In this document: one piece after another, positions 25,813 through 36,500 of the stretch
How the letters are laid out: every line of letters starts with the position of its first letter
Position numbering within the stretch: the first letter of the stretch is position 1
Source of the DNA: Chaetorhynchus papuensis
Taxonomy: Eukaryota > Chordata > Aves > Passeriformes > Rhipiduridae
Reading direction: 5' to 3'
DNA: 64,000 nucleotides
NCBI GenBank assembly: GCA_013396525.1
Contig: VWYX01000123.1
Location: 1,332,282-1,396,281 of the forward strand
Translations under genes and position numbers: made by a program
The notes under the pieces: model-generated
Told to the model about the DNA's origin: nothing
The model's database searches: none
Seen by the model: the letters and a program-made list of their open reading frames with translations, nothing else

Positions 25813-26988
25813 GAAAATACACCACATGGACACAAACCCATGAGCTTGCAGAAAGCATTTTCAGATGGGATGAGCGAGTTTTGTGCCAGATATGTGTAAG
25901 CTGATATGCTGCGAGGTATGCAAAATGTGGATGAAGAAAATCAAGCCTTTGCCAAAACCTAATACTGTAATTTTCATGCAGACGCATTAGCCTGTACTTC
26001 CCATTCTTATTTGCAGGACAATGGTAGTAAGACAGACTATGTTTAATTTTCTATTTTCCCCTACAATCAATTTAAAATAAAGAACAAAACCACCACCATC
26101 CAAAATTTTAGTAAAATAAAGTTCACATTCAGCTAAGCACCCTTTTATCCTGTTATTTAAGTCACTCCAAATCACCATTGGTACATTTCTAAATACTGTG
26201 TGCTGAGAGTAGCAAAGCTTTTACAGTTCAGAATGGCAAGACAGACTTCATAAAAGATTAATATACTTGAAAAGCAGGTCATTTATTAAAAGATCTTTTA
26301 AAAGCTTCCTTTCTTAAAAAGCAAAACTATCTGCCCACCTCCGCATCTTGTCTGAAAGCATTTGCATACACAGCTGTTCTCCAAGTTTCAACCCTGTTCC
26401 TTTTTTTTGTCTTCATGTTTTAAGACATGAATAGCAGGTATTTAGTGAAACAGCAGCAGGCTTCAGCAAGTGCCTTCTGCTTCCACACACTGATTTATCC
26501 CGTGTCCCAGACACCCAGATACCCTTTTCTCACACACAGGATTGAAGTCTCAGACCTTCAGCCCCAGGGCTGCGTGAGATGGCAGTTTAGGGGCTTCAGC
26601 TTCTAAACCTTCTCTTACCACAGCTGAAAGGTTTCCACAATAGCCAGGGTGAGGACAGGCTTTGTCCCTCCTGGATCTTCCACTGTCCTTTTGTTTTACA
26701 AGTCCTTTTAGGCAGTGCTCTCTGAGCAGCTGCCTGGGAACTGCGCGTGCAGCGCAAGGGGTCTGGATGCCAAAGGTGCAGGACACACAGGTACCCCGTT
26801 ACCAAACACCAGAAGGCAAAACAATAAATATTTCTTAGCCGGTGGGCCCATAGCAATTCTGTTCACTGGAAATTGTACCACCTTTGCACACTGCAGTCCT
26901 AAAGCCAGCATTTTATTTGGAGACAAAGAAATAGCAGGAGTATGCATTGCGTGAGATACGATAGAGAAAAAAATACAGGCAATTTTGC

Positions 26989-27030
26989 ACCAAGAGGTTG
27001 ATACTTTGTACCAAGAGGTTGATATGTTCG
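26989..27030. repeat. Short tandem duplication, 21-bp period, 2 copies
   Basis: The unit beginning ACCAAGAGGTTGATA occurs at 26989 and again at 27010, with a few differences at the end. A local replication slip is the simplest explanation. Confidence 0.85.
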
Positions 27031-29392
27031 ACATCCTGTTCTTCACGAGTGTTTTCAGTCACCACATCTTCCTGAAGAAGCACCTCTCGCTGCTTCATCT
27101 TGCCTGCAAATAATATGACACCCCAGAAAATTAAAAATAATCCATTAAAACGACTATTATCTTTTCAGGACATGGCAGCTCAGCTGTAGCCACAAAGTTA
27201 CTCTCTTGGGAACAGGCTGTCATGAATACAGTGGTTATAAAAGGCAGAACAAGTTGTGGGAAAGTTGCTTTGGAAGGAGGTTAAGCGAGGAGAAGATGAT
27301 GACCTTCGATGTAAGTTTCAAAGAAGAGATAATGTAAAAGTCAGACATCACAAGGGAAGGAACACACAGAAAAGAAGAAGGAAGCTGGGAAAGCTCGAAA
27401 AGGGCGAGACGCCCAAGCAGGTGGAGACCACTTGCTGTGCCAAAAGAAAGAAACAGTAATAGCACAGATACTAGCACTCTCTTACTCGTCATAAGATCAC
27501 CATGAAAATTACTTTAAATTTAGAAAAACGACATTCAAGAGACTACTTTTTAGTTCTATAAATGATCGTTTTTCATGCAATTTTTTTAAAAAAAGTCACT
27601 GCTTATTATTAATCAGTTTTGATGGGCAGCCACAACCAAGTTCCTAAGCGATCAAATGTAGAATATGCTTCAAGGCTGTTCATATCTACCAGGGCAAGAC
27701 AGATGGTGTAGTGCAGGTGTCTCCACTTTAAACTGCACTGCAGCCCAAGGGACATCAACTGAGTATTTAGCAATAATGTAGTAACTGTAACAAATGGTAG
27801 GACTCATCCACTGATCACCATTCGGGCTTTCAGGAAGAAAAATAAAAGGCATTTATGGGTTAATACTTCTGATTGAAATGTGCTTATTTAGAGGTTCACT
27901 TAACAGATGCCATCATCAGGAGATAAAAGTCCTTACACTGAACAGACAATTTTAATGGCCTTTCCCATTAAGCTATGGATGACATATTTCAAAGGGCAGA
28001 TTATTGGAGTCTTTCTGCTGACAGCAAGGAATGTCAAATGAATTCGGAATATCAGTGAATGTTTAAGCCTTGGTAACAAGCATTTTAATATAGAGCTATC
28101 TTATAATTCAGGACAAAACACCTTGACCAATTTATTCTCCTGTAAAGCACATTTATATCTGCATTTATATTCATTGCCAAAATAGGCAATAGACCCTTAC
28201 TGTTCATGGGAACAAAACTCCAGATGCTCTTACATTCTAAGCCTAATGTGTTCAGTTACTGGTGTGGCAGCATTAATCACAAAGAACAAGAGTTTTATAG
28301 CCTTGGAAAAATGGAACATCCCAAATTTGTTAGACTACTCTGCTTAATAAGAAGTTTCTTATAAACAAATGAGCTCTGAATATAATGTACTAAACATATC
28401 ATCCCATAATCAATAGGTATCAGGATGACTGTTTTTAAGGTTTAGTTCCCTTCCCGTTCTCCTGCAGACCGCAATTATTCAGCTCTGTACTGCAGAGCCC
28501 CATTAAGCACTTTGTTTTTCATTGAATGACCAGAATCAAGTGCGTATGGCCTCCACGGATGGATAAACTGCTGTAAAAAGAGATAAGTCAGCAATACTGA
28601 TTGGCTCTGTTGTCTGAGCGTGCCTTTTGATTTTTGAACTACTGCCAAAAGCATCATCATTCTGTGTTTACCCTTCAAAAGCCCTCGGTCACTCAGATGG
28701 TGCATATTCTCACAGCACAGAGCTCTCCCTTGCAGAAAGAGTACTCATAAAAAAAAAAAAGACAATTCCAGTACTTGTATTTGTTGAATGGAAATTTGTG
28801 GCACAGATCCTCTATCTCTCATCTTTCATGACATTGTTACTATATAATATGAAGTGATTAAAAGACCAGTTTTACTTTGATGCCCATCTCTTTCACTTAG
28901 ATAAATGGTTTATCTCTGTGCAAAGCTGTAGGTAGCTTTCAAAGTGTACTTGGTCACACCATTTTCCTCTTCCTTTCCCTCTCTGGCAAGTCAAATTAAC
29001 AGAACCACCATGACCTCTGTGGTAGTTTCTTTTGTGTGTGTATGTCTGCATGAGTTCATACCAAGCACTGAAGACACACTGCATTTTTCTCCACTGCTGT
29101 GGCCAGGACTGTCAGTGCCGGGCTCAGGACTGGCTTTCACAGGACACCACAGGCTTGCATCTCCCTCCAGAGCTGCAGCAAGAGCTGCTGTTTAGCTGCA
29201 AACACCTGCTGGGCACTTTGTACCTGGGTAAATGCCTGCTGGACACAGCAGGAACATGACCAGAACAGGTCCCTGATGAAGCATTCGAGCTGGTTACAAC
29301 TCTTTGTGAATTCAACATTCAGCACTCAGGAATCTCCTAAGGTAGAGACAAGTAATGCATTCTTGACATAAGATTACCTGTCTGCAAAGGCA

Positions 29393-29422
29393 GATAATAT
29401 ATAATATTATATTATATATAAT
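29393..29422. repeat. AT-only palindromic tract
   Basis: About 30 bases of only A and T, in ATAATAT/ATATTAT alternation, able to fold on itself. This is a simple-sequence repeat. Confidence 0.85.
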
Positions 29423-30226
29423 GGTTATTCCCATTTGAATAGAAAAACAATCAGACACCAATGATTTGGGTTTTATGCAAACATACAGGTAAATAACAAG
29501 ACCATAAATAATTAAATACTATCTGCATAAATGGCAATAAAGCGACAAATGAAGGCAATTGTTACCTGCTTGTTCAGAGCCTTGTGGACATTTTGCAATC
29601 CCATGATTTCTATTTCTGCAATCTCACGAGAGCTGCAAGTTCAGCTGACTGTGAAGGTCTAGGTCCTGTAAAATCTTATTCATGTGCACACTGTAGGAAG
29701 CAGGGATGGCGAAGGCAGAGCATGTGCTGTTTCAAAGGTGCTGCCTAAGATCTTGGGTGAGGAAATGCCCTCTTACAGATAGCTCACAACCCCTTGTGTG
29801 ATTAAAAGGAAATTATTTTGATTTCTCAAGAGCCTATGGCTTCCCAACAAACCTTGGGAAACAAGTTCAGAATACTAGCATATGGTCTAATCCATTTTCT
29901 AGTTATAAAGGCTTCTTTATTACTGTTTTTGGCTGACAACAATTGAGATAACATGTTTATTATCATTCTTAAAACACTTGAGAGAGAACAATATAAGTGC
30001 ATTTTTAATTTCAGTTTTAACTTCTTTATTTCATTGCTGTACAGCTGCATTACACTTGGCTTTAATCCCTCAAGCATTATTTTCCTTGGCAAAATAGTCA
30101 CTGAACTGAGTAGAACTTACTGTTGGAAAAATATGCTTGAAAAACCAGTGTGATGTCAATGCCAACTGAAACCCATGGAGCTTAAAATGTCACAAATGTG
30201 CCTGTAGCTGAAATACAGAGCTCCTC

Positions 30227-30247
30227 TTTTTTTTTTTTTTTTTTTTT
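30227..30247. repeat. Mono-T run (21 bases)
   Basis: Homopolymer just beyond the candidate 3' end of FAM110B. No CR1 or SINE body precedes it on either side, so it is not a retroposon tail that I can show. Confidence 0.95.
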
Positions 30248-30526
30248 GTCTGAGCTAGGAATGTTGTAAGTCTTAGGTTGTGAAGTCAACTGTAAAAATC
30301 ATATAGTAGCCTCCTGAAGCTGAATGTGTGCTGAAACTGAATGTGTGCTTCCCCCCCTCCATGAACAACCATTTAGAGAATAATTACATAAAACCGGATG
30401 TAGGATAATTCCACAGGAAACAAATGGCTCCACTTCCGGTCTTGCCTGCATGAACTGTAGCTATCTGTAAGAAGTTGGGCCACAGGCTTCTCAGAGAAAA
30501 GATAGAACCCGACTTTGTAAAACATC

Positions 30527-30532
30527 TTTAAT
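30527..30532 (-). terminator. Candidate polyadenylation signal (ATTAAA), distal
   Basis: An ATTAAA hexamer in the FAM110B sense, about 1.8 kb past the stop, is followed on the minus strand by a T-rich stretch (TTCTATCTTTTCTCTG). It is a common variant signal and an alternative to the AATAAA at 30890. Confidence 0.3.
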
Positions 30533-30889
30533 ATTCAAATATATAAATAAGCACTACTGAAGAATAATTCAGAAGACTGCGGTGATTCATTACGAACAGA
30601 TGCTATAAACGGGAACAGTAACATTGCTAGGTAAGGAAGAAGCAAGCTATTTTAGGAGTCTTGAAAATCTCTTCTAGTTCTTCAGACAGATCATGCTGCT
30701 ATAGTTATTTTATAAAAAATTATATTCTGAAAAGCACTTTAGTAAAAGAAACCTTTTACTGGAACTATTATTTAACCAAGACCTTCTACAGCACTAAAAC
30801 ACACTGCAATTGAGTTCCTGATATAGTTTTAAGAATGGGAGGGGTGAAAATAAGAACAAAAAACCCTACCATACCTGCACCAGGAGCTA

Positions 30890-30895
30890 TTTATT
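30890..30895 (-). terminator. Candidate polyadenylation signal (AATAAA), proximal
   Basis: A canonical AATAAA hexamer in the sense of FAM110B lies about 1.45 kb past its stop codon. The following minus-strand sequence (30840-30870) is T/G-rich (GGGTAGGGTTTTTTG), which suits a downstream cleavage element. This is inferred from sequence only. Confidence 0.45.
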
Positions 30896-32349
30896 AGCAT
30901 AACACTCTTCCTTTTAAAGATTTCATAACAACTGAAGTATATACAAAGTCTTACAGCATTTACACAATAAAAAAGTTTCCTATTAGCTGATGTAGTATAA
31001 GGTAGTGCTGCAATTTACTTCAAAGCATGTATACAATAATAATGAAGCAGACCACTGTACTTTCAACTTCTCCACTACCACACCACCACTGTCAGTTGAA
31101 ATGACAGTTAATTAAACCACTGGGAAGACACAGAATGTTGAAAGATTTGTAACAGGTTGATTTGCAGCACTAACCATCTTAAGGAGGAAAAAAAAAAAAA
31201 AGAAAAGCTACATACTGTCATGTTTCTACACTTTCCTATAGCTGGAACAAACTTTCACAGCCTTAGATATAACATATGCAAGACAACATAATCACATTTT
31301 TTCAGATAATAGTTCAGCTACCGAGTGTATTTACTTCTGAATAGGAGGCGTTATATTGATATGGCTGTGTGTTTCCATTTTTGTTCATTAACTGCTCAAA
31401 TAGGTCTACAAAAAAAATTAAGACAGCATGGAGTTTGTAGTCATGATGTGTTTCGACTAATAAAGGCATTCAATATCAGCTATAGGATCTAATTATTCCT
31501 GTCAAAAGTTTAAGACCAGGAATCTTTGAGTAAAAATCAAACCCGCAAAATCTTGCACCTGCGCTGTTTTCATCTGTTGACTCCAACTTTCTTTAAGCTT
31601 TTCCAACTGGGATAATACAAAATCATAATAATGCTTACACCAACCCAAATGCAAGACTCATTTAGTTTATGAGAGGTCAAGCAGATTCACTAGACTACGT
31701 CTGCTGTAAAACAGAGGGAGCTTACCTAGGAAAAAGAAACTTTTACTGAACAGTGCCTTACTACAAGTAGGGATATATAGTTTAACAACGATACATAATT
31801 TAAGAACATAGCATTCTTTGCCTTTTAGAAACAGCTTTCTTGTGCCAATAATGCACTTTCTACAAGAGATAAGGCTGCTTTGCCTATCGTCGTATGCCTA
31901 AACCTCTTATTTTGGCCAATTTCGCTTTTCTTCCCCCCAAAGGGATTCTGTTGCAACTTAGAAACGAGTAACGTCAGTTGACAATATCTGTATTAAGACA
32001 AAAAGTGACATATATAAAATCCACAAGGAACCACATAAATACCAAAGAAGTCATATAACCTTTCCATGTAAACACTTTGATTATACTGAAGCCCTAATCA
32101 GATTCATGTCTTAAACTTTTGGCAGATAATGTGTATGCTCAGCCAGGCTTTGTAGTTAGTTATTGTTCAAGTGGAAGCCAGGTCAGCTCACATGTTGACA
32201 GGCATGCAACTTGGAAACATTGCACAACAAGCAACACAAAGAGATTTGAGAAGGGTACAAGACTTCAAGTAGACTTCACAACCCTTCACAAACTGAATAT
32301 TCACAGACAAAGATACAGTCCTTGCTTTTTTCTACGGTGGATTTCTCTC

Positions 32350-33462
32350 TCACACATGGGACACTTTCTGTGACTCTCTAGCTTGCTTGATGCTATATAA
32401 CCACTTGATGATTCTGGCATTCCTTTCAATGGCAGAAATGCCGTATGGCACACGGTCATTGGCACTGTCATCATTTCTAAGGTCACTGTTGCTGTCCTGA
32501 GACTGTTCACAGTCTGAGCTAATCATGCTTGCACTGCGAAAGTTGAGGGATATAATATCAGAGTTAGCCCTTGCAAAGTTTTCCATCCCGAGGTTTTCAA
32601 GCTCTTCAGGATCCAGTCCGCAGTAGTTAAAGAATCGTTCAACGTCTGCGTCAACGCGAAAGTATCTGTCGCTTAAGTCTGATTTTGATCGCTGTAGGGA
32701 GGGTCTTCTACTAACTCCGCATCCAGACTCAACTGCCTCAATCTCTGGGGATTTCAGGGTGGCAATGGCAGCAATTTTGGGCTTTGGAGGCAGAGGTGGG
32801 GCTGAACTACTGCAGGGTATTGCTTTTAAGGGCTTTGCACTAGTTACTTTCCTAATGTCTGAAGAGCTGTGAGAGACATGCAAGAAAGTCTCTGCTGACT
32901 GATCTAGGAGCCTTCTGCTGACATTGGAGCTGCTCTCCTGAGGGCTGCTCCGGCCCTGCGTGGGGTAAACCTTCAAGGATTCCGCGAATGAGTGTCGGTT
33001 CAGCTCTGTCGAATCGGCTCTGTGGGGCGGCCAATTTCGGGGACCGTGCTTATGCCCTGAACCTGAGCTGGAGCCTTCCGAGCTGTTGATGATGTTCTTC
33101 AAAATCTCGAGTTTCAGATTTTCTCTCTGGACTCCGCTCTCAGTCTTTGCATTGTTGCTGAAGACCTTCAAGGTGGGGCTCCCCAGCGCTCGCTTGGCCG
33201 CGGGGCAGACCGGCGGCTTCGCCAGCACTGCTGGCTTCACAGGCTCCTGCTTGGCATTGATGACCTCCTGGCTCTTGACATATTTCGCCTTGTCGGCTTC
33301 AAGCCTCTCCACTGCACTCAGTCTTTTTGGATTAGGCTCCGCCTGCCTGCGAAAATAGTCAGGTCCTTTGTTCAGGATGCGGAGAGGAACGGCAGATGTG
33401 AAAGTCACGGCAGGGCTGACTGGCTTCACCATGCTACCTGTCGGTAATGTTTCTGTAGGCAT
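32350..33462 (-). CDS. FAM110B: FAM110B, complete coding sequence in one exon (370 aa)
   Basis: The translation matches the vertebrate FAM110B family along its whole length and has the same 370-residue length as I recall for the human protein. It begins MPTETL and ends QKVSHV. Visible parts: a conserved basic N-terminal region (residues ~12-125, with PLRILNKGPDYFRRQ and a Lys/Glu-rich helix, ERLEADKAKYVKSQ); a Ser-rich low-complexity linker (~126-220); a proline motif APPLPPKPK (221-229) of SH3-ligand type; a conserved block RRPSLQRSKSDLSDRYFR (252-269) leading into an acidic helix VERFFNYCGLDPEELENLG; and a C-terminal block PYGISAIERNARIIKWLY (339-356). The start is the first in-frame ATG after an in-frame TAA at 33541-33543 and has A at -3. 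Known of the family: FAM110 proteins localise to centrosomes and spindle poles, and forced expression of FAM110B has been reported to slow cell-cycle progression. No frameshift or missing conserved block is seen. FAM110A and FAM110C are the paralogues to exclude; length and termini favour B. Confidence 0.96.
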   Translation of the reverse strand: MPTETLPTGSMVKPVSPAVTFTSAVPLRILNKGPDYFRRQAEPNPKRLSAVERLEADKAKYVKSQEVINAKQEPVKPAVLAKPPVCPAAKRALGSPTLKVFSNNAKTESGVQRENLKLEILKNIINSSEGSSSGSGHKHGPRNWPPHRADSTELNRHSFAESLKVYPTQGRSSPQESSSNVSRRLLDQSAETFLHVSHSSSDIRKVTSAKPLKAIPCSSSAPPLPPKPKIAAIATLKSPEIEAVESGCGVSRRPSLQRSKSDLSDRYFRVDADVERFFNYCGLDPEELENLGMENFARANSDIISLNFRSASMISSDCEQSQDSNSDLRNDDSANDRVPYGISAIERNARIIKWLYSIKQARESQKVSHV

Positions 33463-33512
33463 GTTTGGTGGTCTTTCCCCCGCAGCCGTTTTGGATTCTT
33501 CTCTGGGATCTC

Positions 33513-33514
33513 CT
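33513..33514 (-). promoter_or_regulatory. FAM110B: Splice acceptor of the FAM110B coding exon
   Basis: On the minus strand the sequence reads TTTCTGCACCGTGCATTTAG followed by GAGATCCCAG, so the intron would end with AG at 33514-33513 and the exon start at 33512, leaving 50 bases of 5' UTR before the ATG. The pyrimidine tract is modest. This agrees with the known layout of mammalian FAM110B, in which upstream exons are non-coding. The GTG just inside the intron, which opens the extended reading frame, is not a plausible eukaryotic start. Alternative: an unspliced transcript starting in the CpG island upstream. Confidence 0.6.
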
Positions 33515-36500
33515 AAATGCACGGTGCAGAAACATGTACATTAAGCACAATGAATAGCCGATGAATCCTGGGATCTGAGCGTTAGCAGCAGTGCCTCATC
33601 TCACAGCTCATTAAATAACACTGCGTTTCTCTTTTAAAGGCAGCCTTTGTAGGGCAAGGGCACCCGACACAAGTCCGTGTTAGTCTGCTCCGCTGGCTCC
33701 TTTCTTCTCGCTGAAAGACGCAGGGTTCTCGCCGTCCCCTGTGCGCTCCGCGGCCGGCAGCAGCGATCTGAAACGCAGAATAACCAACCACACGTTAGCG
33801 GGAGCGCCTGACATCAGAGCGGTAGCAACAGCCGCCTCCCGGCCCTCCTCTCCCACCGCCGCCGCCGGGGATGCTGCCGCGCGCGGCACAGCGAGGCAGC
33901 GCTTGGGGGGCCCCTGCCCCGCTCCTCCCAGCACCCCTCTGCACCTCACAAGGCATGCATTGCTTGATATTTACACTCTGAGCTTGGATTTAGCGAAATT
34001 ACACTGGGAAATAAAAAAACCCCAAAAATCAAAAAAAAATTAAGCCCCACCACAGTACAGCCATACATTTCCAGAGGGAGAAAGGGAAGCAGAATGACAC
34101 AATTCAGAGACTTAGACCCACCCATCTGCCAGCAAAAGAGAACTTCATGTTAATATATTTGGCTTTGTTAAGTTGGATTGTGAACGTATTTTATCTCTAA
34201 GCCTCAAACATTTTTCTCTTTATAGGAAACACACTGTATAAATCTCAGCAATTAAGCGTATTTTCCTTATTCATTAAATTGTCCAGAAAACAATCTGGTC
34301 TAAAAAGCAGAGAGCAAACAGAGACATGTAGTGTTTTAAGTGCAATGCACATCTTTCACTGTTAATCTAATAAAAAAATCAACAAATAAAAACAGGAGAT
34401 GTCACTAAATCCACCAGTTCCAGTTCCAAGTCTGTTTGAACATTAGTACCTATAGCACTGGTGCTCCAGCAATAAAAGAAGGCTTTCCAAGCTCTCATGA
34501 TCACCTTACAGGCGTAACAGAACAACAAAAAATGGCTTTGGTTTTTTATGTAAGATTCTGGGAACACCCACAAACATTCTGACTGGGTTTGAAAAAAAAA
34601 GAACTTGTCTTCAACATGTAGATATAATCATTCAGGTTTTCTATCAGGCAGTAAGTACAAATGAAATTTATCTTCATCTAAATTATTTTAAGGTTCTATC
34701 ACTTAGATTGTCACAACAGTCTAAAATCCAACACCATGGATGATATTACAAGTGCTGAAACAATTTTTCCTACACGAGGCACTGAAGGGCACTTATCACG
34801 GAATCTACTTTTCAAGCAGCGATTTCGCTAATGGGTCTCATTTGTTTTATTACTGCCCCATTAATCTATGCTGCCCTCTTTAATATCCCATTTCTATTAT
34901 CACTGTGATCTTCAGGGAGAGAAAGAAAAGCAGCTGCTACTTCTTCACTCTATCCTAAGGAACACAGAGCAGCATCGTTCCCCGGGATGACTTGCTTTCA
35001 TGTTACTGTCATCCTGTGTGTACTCATCTATCAATACCACTAATACAGGGTTTACATTGTTTAGACAAAAAAAAACCCACAAAAAAAATTAAATTCCAGC
35101 TGAAGTTACATTAACAGTAAAAAGAAAACCACCTTAACTACTGATGCTCAGAAATACGTGATATATACATTGAATATCCTCTATATTATCCAAGGTCAAA
35201 GCAAGCAAATAAAATATACAAATGCTATAATGAGATTATAGGAAAAAGCTGAGCTTTCTCCTGAAGGCTCACTGTCACAAGCATTCTTCAAATACAAACT
35301 AACATATTTAGGTGGGTGATAAACCAGAAATGCGTTCAGTGCAATTGAAAGGGTAGTGAAATGTTAATTAAACTCCTCTTTCAATGTTGTTTTATAAATC
35401 CTAGAGCAAACTCCTCAGCAGTTTGACTTCCTGAATTTAAATTAAGTCTCTTTGAAAGAGAAAAAGCTTTCCTCATTTGAATCAACATATTTACTGATAC
35501 TGTTTTGAAATTAAGTATGAAATTTCCAAATGCACAGAAGGCAATTCCAACATGCATCTGCACACACATTTCTCTTCCGTACACACAAATCAAATCTTTC
35601 CACGTTGCCAGCTCAGTGCTGGATGGCTAAGTGCCTGTATAAATACCCCATTGATGTGTATATTTAATATTTGTGTGTGGAAATCAAAGCCATGTGAGAG
35701 AAGGGGTTTTTCTGGTTTCATCCAGAGGAAGAAAACCCCTGCAAACAACCCAGTTCTCTGTACTAAACTCTGTCACCCAACTGAGTTAATACTACTTGAG
35801 TAAGCAAAAGTAAACAAAAGGAAAGTAAACTTTCCTCCTTGACCACTGTCATTAAAGGTGACCATGGTCCTGCCCCAGAGGACAGCTGCCAACTCTATTC
35901 TCCTCCTGGTGAGTGGCTCCACACACATCATGCTACAGACCAGCTGTGGGAACTGAGGCCTCGGGCTTGAGGCTGCTTTTGGAAGCCTTTTCCCAGCATT
36001 CAACAACTTCCTCACTTTGGACAGCCTTCATCAATGTCAGCAAGCATTGCTTAGGAGGCTGAGCATACACATTGGCTTCAACACCACACTTGAAAAAAAA
36101 AAAAGGAAGAAAAATAAATTCCACCATGAAAGCATGTTTATCTGAGAGAACAAGTGTGCTTGTTTGCAAGCACGCATGGAGCCAAGTGCCCCAGAGTCAA
36201 TGGAAACATGCTGCAACTGGCAATGTGCTTCAAGCATCTAGAAAGCAAAGCAAGGACCTGGTGAGGAGCCAGGACAGAAATGTCCACCTGAGCCAGCACA
36301 GGGAGCCCAGGGGGAAACAGCCAAGAGGTTACGTGGCCAGCCATGGAGGCTTTGTACCTGTGGGGCTGCTGGTATAAATTAAGGAACACGCAGCTATGAA
36401 AAGGGATCAACTTTTTGTGTATTGTTTAAATTATTCCATTTCACTCAAGGGCTGCACTTGCATACCACCAGAAAGCTTAATTCAGTATTCTCTTCTCAGA

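Larger units (their letters stand above)
25813..30504. other. Repeat-poor DNA downstream of FAM110B, no assigned gene
   Basis: No CR1 or LTR is recognised here. It holds a 21-bp direct repeat at 26989-27030, an AT palindromic tract at 29393-29422 and a 21-base T run at 30227-30247. AT-rich parts such as 27900-28200 look like constrained non-coding DNA. Possible further FAM110B polyadenylation signals lie at 29916-29921 and 30025-30030. Confidence 0.4.
30505..32349 (-). other. FAM110B: Probable FAM110B 3' untranslated region
   Basis: This AT-rich stretch follows the FAM110B stop codon (TGA, 32352-32350) and has no transposon remnants that I can recognise, unlike most other 2-kb stretches here. 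Candidate polyadenylation signals on the minus strand are AATAAA at 30890-30895 and ATTAAA at 30527-30532, giving a 3' UTR of about 1.45 or 1.83 kb. Further AATAAA matches at 30025-30030 and 29916-29921 could extend it. The left boundary is therefore uncertain. Plus-strand reading frames here (for example 32119-32373) are antisense shadows. Confidence 0.6.

Noticed and set aside
33463..33522. N-terminal extension of FAM110B by 20 residues
   Set aside because: It would start at GTG, partly inside the predicted intron; the ATG at 33462 is the first in-frame ATG after a stop and matches the known protein start.
33582..33949. Minus-strand frames in the CpG island as a separate small protein
   Set aside because: Arg/Ala/Gly-rich frames are expected of any CpG island; no family resemblance.
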